NCBI RefSeq assembly: GCF_014192105.1
Contig: NZ_JACHXK010000003.1
Span: 1 to 64,000 of the forward strand
DNA length: 64,000 nt
Origin: Paenibacillus phyllosphaerae
Lineage (GTDB): Bacteria > Bacillota > Bacilli > Paenibacillales > Paenibacillaceae
Direction: 5' to 3'
Positions 53,743 through 60,999 of this stretch are shown piece by piece; the first letter of the stretch is position 1, and the number at the start of each line of letters is the position of its first letter. The translations under genes and the position numbers were made by a program. The notes under the pieces are model-generated. The model was not told where the DNA came from. It worked only from the letters and a program-made list of their open reading frames with translations, and searched no databases.

Positions 53743-54672
53743 ATGAAAAAAATGTTGTTGCTTGTTGTAGCGGTTATGTTGACGATCGGACTTGCAGCTT
53801 GCGGATCTTCCAACAATGCGAATAACAGCACGAACCAAGGCGCAGGAGAAACAAACAACGGCGGCGCAGAAGAACTTTCCGGATCCATTCTCGCAGTAGG
53901 CTCGACGGCACTCCAACCGCTGGTTGACCAAGTTTCGAAGAAATTCATGGAGACGAACCCAGGCGTTACGATTCAAGTGCAAGGCGGCGGCAGCGGCACA
54001 GGCCTGACGCAAGTAGCAGGCGGACAAGCACAAATCGGTAACTCGGATATATTCGCAGAAGAGAAATTCAAAGACGCAGACGCAGCGCTGGCTGAAGGCC
54101 TTGTCGATCACCAAGTAGCAGTCGTTGCAATGTCGACGGTCGTGAACAAAGACGTAGGCATCGATAGCCTCACGAAACAACAGCTGGTGGATATCTTCAC
54201 TGGCAAAGTAACGAACTGGAAAGACGTAGGCGGCGTTGACGAGAAAATTACGATCATCAACCGTCCATCCAGCTCCGGTACGCGCAAGACGTTCGAAACC
54301 TACGCACTCGGCACGAAGACGGAAGACCTGCAAGGCTCGATTCAAGAGGATTCCTCCGGTACGGTTAAGAAGCTCGTAGGCGAGACTCCGGGAGCAATCG
54401 GTTACTTAGCTCTTTCGTACCTCGATGATTCCGTGAAAACTGTCAAGTACGACGGTGTTGAAGCAAGTGAAGCTACGGTAATCGACGGCAGCTATCCGGT
54501 ATGGGCTTACGAGCACATGTACACCAAGGGTGAGCCGGACGCAGCGACTGCAGCATTCCTCGCTTACATGCTGACGGATGAAGTTCAGAACGCGGACGTA
54601 ACCGAGCTTGGTTATATCCCAGTGAACAAAATGCAAGTGAAACGCGATGTAGACGGCAACGTCACGAAGTAA
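53743..54672 (+). CDS. pstS: Phosphate-binding lipoprotein PstS (second system)
   Basis: The protein has 309 residues. The lipoprotein signal begins MKKMLLLVVAVMLTIG and ends in the lipobox LAAC at Cys20, followed by an N-rich tether. The phosphate-binding loops are GSTALQPLVDQ, QVQGGGSGTGLTQV and RPSSSGTRKTFE, which fit PstS better than those of the first copy. ATG 53743 is preferred to 53719 because GGAAGGAGAAAG lies between them. It is the first gene of a complete pstS-C-A-B-phoU operon behind Pho box P4. Confidence 0.95.
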   Translation: MKKMLLLVVAVMLTIGLAACGSSNNANNSTNQGAGETNNGGAEELSGSILAVGSTALQPLVDQVSKKFMETNPGVTIQVQGGGSGTGLTQVAGGQAQIGNSDIFAEEKFKDADAALAEGLVDHQVAVVAMSTVVNKDVGIDSLTKQQLVDIFTGKVTNWKDVGGVDEKITIINRPSSSGTRKTFETYALGTKTEDLQGSIQEDSSGTVKKLVGETPGAIGYLALSYLDDSVKTVKYDGVEASEATVIDGSYPVWAYEHMYTKGEPDAATAAFLAYMLTDEVQNADVTELGYIPVNKMQVKRDVDGNVTK

Positions 54673-54699
54673 CAATGGTTTGATTCATGTAAAGCCGGT

Positions 54700-54721
54700 A
54701 GAGGCGGGAACGCTCGCCTCT
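54700..54721 (+). other. Stem-loop between pstS2 and pstC2
   Basis: AGAGGCG pairs with CGCCTCT around an 8-base loop, without a T run. It may act as an mRNA-stabilising or processing element that raises pstS2 output. Confidence 0.5.
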
Positions 54722-54748
54722 CCTTGGCTGTTGAGAAGGAGAGGTATT

Positions 54749-55663
54749 ATGGAGCAGCCTGCTGTGAAAGGTCAGAAAGTCGCATTTGTGAAGCCGCATG
54801 TTCGCGAAGAATGGATCGGCCGTATCTATACGACACTTTGTATTCTGTTTCTAATCGTTACAATCGTAGCAATCGTTTATTTTGTCGCTTCCAAAGGTTT
54901 AAGCACGTTCTTCAAAAATGGCGTGAACATCGGAGATTTGCTAACTGGACTGAAGTGGAATCCGGAAGGCGAGCCACCGCTATTCGGCGCGCTGCCTTTT
55001 ATCTTCGGTTCATTCAGCACATCCTTGCTCGCCGCCCTCATTGCAGCGCCGTTGGGCTGCTGCGCGGCGATCTTCATGACACAGATTATGCCGGGAGTCG
55101 GACGCAAATATTTGCAGCCGGTCATCGAATTGCTTGCCGGTATTCCATCGGTCGTCTACGGCTTCGTTGGACTTAGTGTGATCGTGCCGATGCTGCGTGC
55201 TATTTTCCCTGGTCAGGGGATCGGGATTATGGCGGGCTCGCTCGTCCTTGCAGTTATGATTCTTCCGACCATTACGACGATTGCAACCGATGCGCTTGCC
55301 GCGTTGCCGAGCGGCCTGAAGGAAGGCTCCTTCGCCCTAGGTGCAACACGTTGGCAGACGATCTATCGCATTGTAATCCCGACCACATTGCCTGCCCTGC
55401 TTACCGGCGTCGTACTTGGGATGTCCCGTGCCTTCGGCGAGGCGCTCGCGGTTCAGATGGTCATCGGTAATGCGCCGCATATTCCGCGGTCCTTGTTCGA
55501 ATCGACGTCCACGCTGACAAGCGCCATCACGCTGAGCATGGGCAACACGATTACAGGCAGTGCGCATAACAATGCGCTATGGTCGCTTGCCCTCATTCTG
55601 CTTACCATGACCTTCATATTCGTCTTTATCGTTCGCGTGCTGGAGAGGAGAAATCATCGATGA
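54749..55663 (+). CDS. pstC: Phosphate ABC transporter permease PstC (second system)
   Basis: The protein has 304 residues and six membrane helices, with ELLAGIPSVVYGFVGLSVIV and GATRWQTIYRIVIPTTLPAL as PstC signatures. ATG 54749 (MEQPAVKGQKV) is chosen because GAGAAGGAGAGG lies just upstream; the frame is open to 54680. pstA2 overlaps its stop codon by 4 bp. Confidence 0.94.
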   Translation: MEQPAVKGQKVAFVKPHVREEWIGRIYTTLCILFLIVTIVAIVYFVASKGLSTFFKNGVNIGDLLTGLKWNPEGEPPLFGALPFIFGSFSTSLLAALIAAPLGCCAAIFMTQIMPGVGRKYLQPVIELLAGIPSVVYGFVGLSVIVPMLRAIFPGQGIGIMAGSLVLAVMILPTITTIATDALAALPSGLKEGSFALGATRWQTIYRIVIPTTLPALLTGVVLGMSRAFGEALAVQMVIGNAPHIPRSLFESTSTLTSAITLSMGNTITGSAHNNALWSLALILLTMTFIFVFIVRVLERRNHR

Positions 55664-56547
55664 ACGCCAAAACTGCTGATCGTATTGCTACCGTTGTTAT
55701 CTTTGCCGTGGCGGCGTTTATCGTCCTGCTATTGATTGGTCTCCTCGGCTTCATTCTTGTTCGCGGCATCTCGCATATCAGCTGGGACTTCCTGACCTCG
55801 GCGCCTGAGACAATCAAGGCTGGCGGCGGTATCGGCCCGCAGCTGTTTAACTCCTTGTTCTTGCTCGTCCTGACGATGCTGATCACCGTTCCGATCGGCG
55901 TCGGAGCCGGCATCTTCATGAGCCAATACGCGAAGCCGGGACGACTGACGAACTCGATCCGCCTGGTGGTGGAAGTGCTGTCGTCCTTCCCGTCGATTGT
56001 TGTAGGTTTGTTCGGTATGCTCGTATTCGTCCAGAAATTCGATATCGGCTTCTCCTTGCTCTCCGGTGCCTTGGCGCTGACCGTCTTCAACCTTCCGCTT
56101 ATGGTGCGGATTACGGAGCAAGCGATGAGCGGGGTGCCGCGTGAACAGAAAGAAGCCAGTCTCGCCCTTGGCCTGTCGCGCTGGAAGACGATTACATCCG
56201 TCATGTTCCCGATCGCCTTGCCGACGATCATTACCGGTACGATTCTAGCGGCTGGCCGTGTATTCGGCGAAGCGGCAGCCCTGTTGTTCACCGCAGGCAT
56301 GAGCTCGCCGCGTCTGGATTTCACGGACTGGAATCCGCTCAGCCCGTTCTCGCCGCTGAACCCGCTGCGCCCAGCAGAGACGCTGGCCGTGCACATTTGG
56401 AAAATTAACAGCGAAGGACTTGCGCCGGATGCTGCAGAGATTGCAGCTGGCGCATCCGCCGTTCTCGTCATCACCGTGCTGCTCTTCAACTTCGGCGCAC
56501 GCTGGTTCGGACGTTACCTGCACCGCAAATTTACCGCAACCCGCTAG
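55660..56547 (+). CDS. pstA: Phosphate ABC transporter permease PstA (second system)
   Basis: The protein has 295 residues and six helices. VEVLSSFPSIVVGLFGMLVF and ALGLSRWKTITSVMFPIALP are PstA-like. An extra loop rich in Pro and Ser (around LDFTDWNPLSPFSPLNPL) precedes the last helix and is absent from PstA1. Translation is coupled to pstC2 through the ATGA overlap; the frame is open further upstream, inside pstC2. Confidence 0.94.
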   Translation: MNAKTADRIATVVIFAVAAFIVLLLIGLLGFILVRGISHISWDFLTSAPETIKAGGGIGPQLFNSLFLLVLTMLITVPIGVGAGIFMSQYAKPGRLTNSIRLVVEVLSSFPSIVVGLFGMLVFVQKFDIGFSLLSGALALTVFNLPLMVRITEQAMSGVPREQKEASLALGLSRWKTITSVMFPIALPTIITGTILAAGRVFGEAAALLFTAGMSSPRLDFTDWNPLSPFSPLNPLRPAETLAVHIWKINSEGLAPDAAEIAAGASAVLVITVLLFNFGARWFGRYLHRKFTATR

Positions 56548-56564
56548 TAGGAGGACAATAGCAC

Positions 56565-57323
56565 ATGCAAACGAATGGTCTGAAAGTGAATGAGCTGAGC
56601 GTATTCTACGGCGAGAAGGAAGCCGTCAAGAAGGTTTCTCTCTCGTTCGCCCCCCAAACGGTGACAGCGCTCATCGGTCCTTCCGGCTGCGGCAAATCGA
56701 CTTTCTTGCGCAGTCTGAACCGGATGAACGATACGATCGGCGGCGTACGAACAACCGGCGAAATCTGGATCGATGGTGTCAACATTAACGATCCGAGCAT
56801 CGACGTGGTCGAGCTGCGCCAGCAGATTGGCATGGTCTGGCAGCGGCCGAATCCTTTTCACAAGTCGATCTATGAGAATATTGCCTTCGGTCCTCGATAC
56901 CATGGGATCAAGAAAAAGAAGCAGCTCGACGAAATCGTCGAAGATTCGCTTCGCAAAGCGGCGCTGTGGGAAGAGACGAAGGATCGTCTGCACAACTCGG
57001 CGCTTGCGCTTTCCGGCGGACAGCAGCAGCGTCTATGCATTGCCCGCTCGATCGCGGTTAAGCCGAAGATCATTCTGATGGACGAACCGGCCTCCGCCTT
57101 GGACCCGGTCTCCACGTCGAAGATCGAAGAACTTATCGCAGAGCTGAAGAAAGAGTATTGCATCGTCATTGTTACGCATAACATGCAACAAGCTGCAAGG
57201 GTTTCCGACCGCACCGCCTTCTTCTATATGGGCAAGCTGATTGAAGCGGACAGCACGGAAGTTATGTTTACGAACCCTACTCAGAAAGAGACGGATGACT
57301 ACATATCCGGCAGGTTCGGATAA
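56565..57323 (+). CDS. pstB: Phosphate ABC transporter ATPase PstB (second system)
   Basis: The protein has 252 residues. Walker A is [12 protein letters not shown], the signature [15 protein letters not shown], Walker [13 protein letters not shown], and the switch histidine is in [12 protein letters not shown]. It is a clear paralogue of PstB1. TAGGAGGAC precedes the ATG. It is coupled to PstC2 and PstA2. Confidence 0.95.
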   Translation: MQTNGLKVNELSVFYGEKEAVKKVSLSFAPQTVTALIGPSGCGKSTFLRSLNRMNDTIGGVRTTGEIWIDGVNINDPSIDVVELRQQIGMVWQRPNPFHKSIYENIAFGPRYHGIKKKKQLDEIVEDSLRKAALWEETKDRLHNSALALSGGQQQRLCIARSIAVKPKIILMDEPASALDPVSTSKIEELIAELKKEYCIVIVTHNMQQAARVSDRTAFFYMGKLIEADSTEVMFTNPTQKETDDYISGRFG

Positions 57324-57370
57324 TTCATACCGGCACCGAAGTGGTTTAACGAGAGGAGAGAACGATACCG

Positions 57371-58027
57371 TTGGTACGCAAGGAACTGGACATAGGGCTT
57401 GATCAGCTGAAGGATGAACTGGTCGAGATGGGAGAACATGTCGAACGCGCATTAGGCGAAGCTATGATTGCTTTGCAGACGCTCGACACCGATAGAGCGA
57501 AGAAAGTGATTGCCGAAGATCGCAAACTCAATGAGCTGGAAGAACATATCGACCAGCTTGGCGCTCGTATTATCGCAACGCAAGCGCCGGTGGCCAAGGA
57601 CTTGCGTCGTATTCTGACCGCCTTCAAGATGGCGACGGATCTGGAGCGGATGGGCGATCTATCGGTCGATATCGCGAAAATCGTGCTTCAACTGGACGGG
57701 CAGACACTCGTTAAACCGTTGGTCGATCTGCCGCATATGGCTGAACTGACCCAGCAGATGATTTATGAATCGATTCAATGTTTCATCCAAGAGAATGTCG
57801 ACCTTGCCTACAAGATGGCTAAGGACGATGATGAAGTCGATGCGCTGCTGAATCAAATTATTACGGATCTGTACCATCTCATGGTGAAGGATCCGACGAC
57901 GGTGGCGCAAGCGAGCCAGCTCAGCTTCGCAAGCCGGTATATCGAGCGGATCGCCGATCATGCGACCAATATCGGCGAGAGCGTCGTTTATTTGGTACTC
58001 GGCAAGCGCCCCGACCTCAACCTGTAG
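57371..58027 (+). CDS. phoU: Phosphate regulator PhoU (second copy)
   Basis: The protein has 218 residues and is close in sequence to PhoU1. IATQAPVAKDLRRILTAFKM, LERMGDLSVDIAKIV and RYIERIADHATNIGE hold the metal-binding acidic residues. The start is TTG 57371, with GAGAGGAGAG about 10 bp upstream; no ATG gives a full domain. It closes the second pst operon and is followed by a terminator. Confidence 0.92.
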   Translation: MVRKELDIGLDQLKDELVEMGEHVERALGEAMIALQTLDTDRAKKVIAEDRKLNELEEHIDQLGARIIATQAPVAKDLRRILTAFKMATDLERMGDLSVDIAKIVLQLDGQTLVKPLVDLPHMAELTQQMIYESIQCFIQENVDLAYKMAKDDDEVDALLNQIITDLYHLMVKDPTTVAQASQLSFASRYIERIADHATNIGESVVYLVLGKRPDLNL

Positions 58028-58059
58028 ACCTGATAACTGCATGATAGTAATACTTCGAG

Positions 58060-58090
58060 ACAGTCCTGTTGTGCACAGGGCTGTTTTTTC
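58060..58090 (+). terminator. Terminator after phoU2
   Basis: ACAGTCCTG pairs with CAGGGCTGT around 7 bases (one G-U pair), and TTTTTT follows. Confidence 0.88.
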
Positions 58091-58109
58091 TACCATTACG
58101 AATCGCGAG

Positions 58110-58163
58110 TTTACGAGAAGTTAACAATGCATAGATGTACATGTAACATTCAACCGGTACAAT
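58110..58163 (+). promoter_or_regulatory. PhoP-box promoter P5 (GGDEF-EAL gene pair)
   Basis: TTTACG 58110, TTAACA 58121, TAGATG 58132 and GTAACA 58143 stand at exact 11-bp steps. After 9 bp comes the -10 TACAAT (58158-58163). The geometry is identical to P1 and P4. It is separated from the pst operon by the terminator at 58060-58090, so the box must act on the genes after it. Confidence 0.82.
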
Positions 58164-58211
58164 AGACCCATAATGGATCAGACGAATATGACTCATCTAA
58201 GAGGGATTGCT

Positions 58212-59663
58212 GTGACAGACATAGGCTATGGACTATTGGATAGAGAAATGATCTTGCAAATCACAAAACGTTGGCAGCATGGCGGAGTTGGAATCATCGT
58301 CGTGCAGCTGGATCAGACCAGTGATGAGGCAGCGAAGCAAGCGTTGAGCAAATGGTCGGCGAATGAACAGCGGCTCTTCTGGACCTATAGGCTCGAGAAC
58401 GAATACGGGTTTATTATGGCCCGCGAGAAGACGGATGTACGAATGGACAGGCTTCTTCAGAATACGGTCGGCCATTTGCGCCATCTTTTGGATCAGAGCA
58501 GCAGCTTACATAAGGGCCATTATGCCATTGGTAGTGCGACTGCATACCCATCCAGCATCGGACGGCCAGCGGAAGCGGTGCTCTATGGTGCGTTCAAAGA
58601 GGCGACGCTTGCGGCCGTTCAAGAAAGCGGCAGGGAGATTGGAGAGATTCATAGCAACAGCGGACAGCAGGAAGCGGACGATAGCGGATTGTCATCTCCG
58701 ATCGGCATGCTGGCCAAAGGGTTCCCTAAGTTCGACTTGACGGCGTGCGTATCCGAAGTAGGCAAGCTGTTCGAATCGAATACGAACCTCGCCGGGGCAG
58801 TCATCTGCGATCAAGAGCGTCCGGTAGGACTGGTCATGAAAGAAAAGCTGTACCAGCTGCTGGCAGGACCGTTCGGTACTTCCTTGTATTGGAACCGTCC
58901 TGTCGAGAAAGTAATGGATGACCATCCGCTTATCGTCGATGCTTCTGCCTCTGTGGAGATGGTATCTTCGCTTGCCATGAAGCGGGAACATGCCAAGCTG
59001 TACGATGTCGTCATCATTACCCAAGGCGGCAAGTTCCTAGGTGCAGCCTCGATCCGCTCGATCCTGGAATGTATGACCAACCTCCGCACGGAGGAAGCGA
59101 GAACGGCCAATCCGCTGACGGGACTGCCCGGGAACGCGCGAATTGTACGGGAGTTAACTCGGCGTATACAGACGGGAAGGGCTTTCGCTGTCATTTATGC
59201 AGATATGGATTATTTCAAATGGTTCAATGATTGCTTTGGATTCAGCCAAGGCGATGCGCTTATTAGACACTGCTCGGAGATTCTGCTCGAAGCAACGGAA
59301 GAATTGGGCGGCGCGCAAGGATTTGTCGGGCATATTGGAGGCGACGACTTCATCGTCGTTACGGATATCGCATGCGGAGAGAGGCTGTGCAGCCGAATTA
59401 TCGAGCGGTTCGATCGAAGCGTGAGTGCTTTCTATGAAGGCGGCTCGCTCAAGGAGGTAACCGACAGAAGCGGACGCACAGTGGATCAAGGCGGCGTCAG
59501 CTTATCGTTATCGTTAGTGTGTTGGGAAGGTGAAGGAACTGTCACGCCTGAGATCTTATCGCAAGCCGCGGCGCGGCTTAAGAAGGTTGCAAAGTCAAGA
59601 AAGGGCAGCGCATTCGTGTCTGGCGGCGTGTTCGAAAAGCATCTGGGAGAGGAACGAGTGTAA
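58212..59663 (+). CDS. CBS-like domain GGDEF protein (putative diguanylate cyclase)
   Basis: The protein has about 483 residues and no membrane helix. After an N-terminal region of about 175 residues of unknown fold comes a CBS-like module (RPVGLVMKEKLYQLLAGPFG and MDDHPLIVDASASVEM) closely similar to that of the CBS-MCP protein at 50277. The C-terminal GGDEF domain has NPLTGLPGN, YADMDYFKWFND and the signature GGDDF instead of GGDEF; no RxxD inhibitory site precedes it. Activity is therefore plausible but uncertain. GTG 58212 with AAGAGGG upstream is preferred: the ATG at 58173 lies only 10 bp after the -10 of P5. The EAL gene starts 2 bp after its stop. Confidence 0.85.
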   Translation: MTDIGYGLLDREMILQITKRWQHGGVGIIVVQLDQTSDEAAKQALSKWSANEQRLFWTYRLENEYGFIMAREKTDVRMDRLLQNTVGHLRHLLDQSSSLHKGHYAIGSATAYPSSIGRPAEAVLYGAFKEATLAAVQESGREIGEIHSNSGQQEADDSGLSSPIGMLAKGFPKFDLTACVSEVGKLFESNTNLAGAVICDQERPVGLVMKEKLYQLLAGPFGTSLYWNRPVEKVMDDHPLIVDASASVEMVSSLAMKREHAKLYDVVIITQGGKFLGAASIRSILECMTNLRTEEARTANPLTGLPGNARIVRELTRRIQTGRAFAVIYADMDYFKWFNDCFGFSQGDALIRHCSEILLEATEELGGAQGFVGHIGGDDFIVVTDIACGERLCSRIIERFDRSVSAFYEGGSLKEVTDRSGRTVDQGGVSLSLSLVCWEGEGTVTPEILSQAAARLKKVAKSRKGSAFVSGGVFEKHLGEERV

Positions 59664-59664
59664 C

Positions 59665-60882
59665 GTGGAACAAGTCAAAAGCATGGATACGCCGATGGCC
59701 GCAGCTTGGCCAGGGCACAGCGCCCCCTATGGTATGATTTATCTATCCTGGCATCGGGAAGAAGCTTCCGGAGCGATCATGGAGAAGTCTGTGTTGGCTG
59801 CATGGCGGCGCTTCGTGGAGCGGGAGATGGCACGTCCGTCGACAAGGACGGGGATTGCGGACATGCAATTGCTCTGGATGCAGGATGACGTCTATATATG
59901 CATGAAGCTCCTGCACGCGAACAAAGATTTGATGAAGGAGCTGCTGCTTACGTTGGCTGGCCGGTTCAAGCAAGATTGGGAGCGGCGGTTTATCGGCATC
60001 GTGCCGGTGCAGGGTATGCGCGGACTTCGTCTGCATGCCGGCGTTGCCTATATGGGCGAAGCGAATGCGGTCACGTATGAAAGTATGCTGTACGATGGCA
60101 TGAAACAAGCGCTCATCCATGGCCAATCCCTGTTTGCCGTCGAGCGAAGCCTGCGGATGCGCATGTTCGAGCAGTTGACGAATCAGAGGCAGCTGCACTC
60201 GGTGTATCAGCCGATCATCGCGCTGCAGGATGATACGGTCTATGGCTACGAGGCGCTCATGCGCTTCCCGCAGAACGAATGGTTTGCCGGTCCGCAGCAG
60301 CTTTTTGATTTTGCGGCGGCCGAAGGGATGGTCTATACGCTGGATCGTCTTGCGCGGGAGCGCGCCATTGAATCGAGCAGGGGACTGAACGCAGAGCAGA
60401 AGCTATTCATTAATATCACGGCTGAAATTATGGAAGATCCGATGTTCACGCCAGGGCGGACGCTCTCGCTGCTGAAGCAATGCGGACTTGCGCCTGGCAA
60501 CGTCGTCTTCGAGATTACGGAACGCAGCTCGATCGACGACTTCGGCAAGGCCAAGAAGACGCTTGATCATTACCGGAACCAAGGGTTCCAGATCGCGATC
60601 GACGATGCCGGAGCAGGCTATTCGTCGCTGCAATCGATCGTGGAGCTGAAGCCCGATTTTATCAAAATCGACCGTTCGCTCATTCGCGGCATCCATGCCG
60701 ATCCGGTGAAGGCGCATATCGTGCAGACGTTCACGGAATTCGCCGCTAAGCTGGGCAGCCGAATCGTTGCCGAGGGTATCGAGACGGAAGACGAACTGCA
60801 GCAGATTCGCGGGATGGGCGTACATTATGGGCAAGGTTATTTGCTTGGCAGGCCTCAGGCGGATATACCAGCAGCACAATGA
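59665..60882 (+). CDS. EAL-domain cyclic-di-GMP phosphodiesterase
   Basis: The protein has about 405 residues. The N-terminal 160 residues resemble a degenerate GGDEF-like fold without the signature. The C-terminal EAL domain has GYEALMRF, FINITAEIMED, VVFEITERSSIDD, AIDDAGAGYSSL, IKIDRS, AEGIETEDEL and YGQGYLLGRP, so the metal- and substrate-binding residues seem intact and it should hydrolyse cyclic-di-GMP to pGpG. The start is probably GTG 59665, one base after the GGDEF gene's stop codon with AGAGGAA upstream; ATG 59683 is possible. The frame continues back inside the GGDEF gene, which is not meaningful. The two genes form one unit behind Pho box P5. Confidence 0.9.
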   Translation: MEQVKSMDTPMAAAWPGHSAPYGMIYLSWHREEASGAIMEKSVLAAWRRFVEREMARPSTRTGIADMQLLWMQDDVYICMKLLHANKDLMKELLLTLAGRFKQDWERRFIGIVPVQGMRGLRLHAGVAYMGEANAVTYESMLYDGMKQALIHGQSLFAVERSLRMRMFEQLTNQRQLHSVYQPIIALQDDTVYGYEALMRFPQNEWFAGPQQLFDFAAAEGMVYTLDRLARERAIESSRGLNAEQKLFINITAEIMEDPMFTPGRTLSLLKQCGLAPGNVVFEITERSSIDDFGKAKKTLDHYRNQGFQIAIDDAGAGYSSLQSIVELKPDFIKIDRSLIRGIHADPVKAHIVQTFTEFAAKLGSRIVAEGIETEDELQQIRGMGVHYGQGYLLGRPQADIPAAQ

Positions 60883-60999
60883 TTGGAATAGTTGAAGCAT
60901 AATCGAGCTTTCTTGCTGCTTGGGTCGCCGGGCGGTGGGAAAGCTTGTCTGCTTTATGCTATGATTATTAGTAGTAAAATACGTGCGCGAGGTGCTCGG

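Noticed and set aside
58173-58212. ATG 58173 as start of the CBS-GGDEF protein
   Set aside because: It is 10 bp after the proposed -10 and lacks a ribosome binding site; GTG 58212 has AAGAGGG at proper spacing. A leaderless start cannot be fully excluded.
59530-59664. Overlapping upstream start of the EAL gene inside the GGDEF gene
   Set aside because: The extra N-terminal residues are arginine-rich and read from the shadow frame of the GGDEF gene; GTG 59665 directly after the stop codon is more natural.
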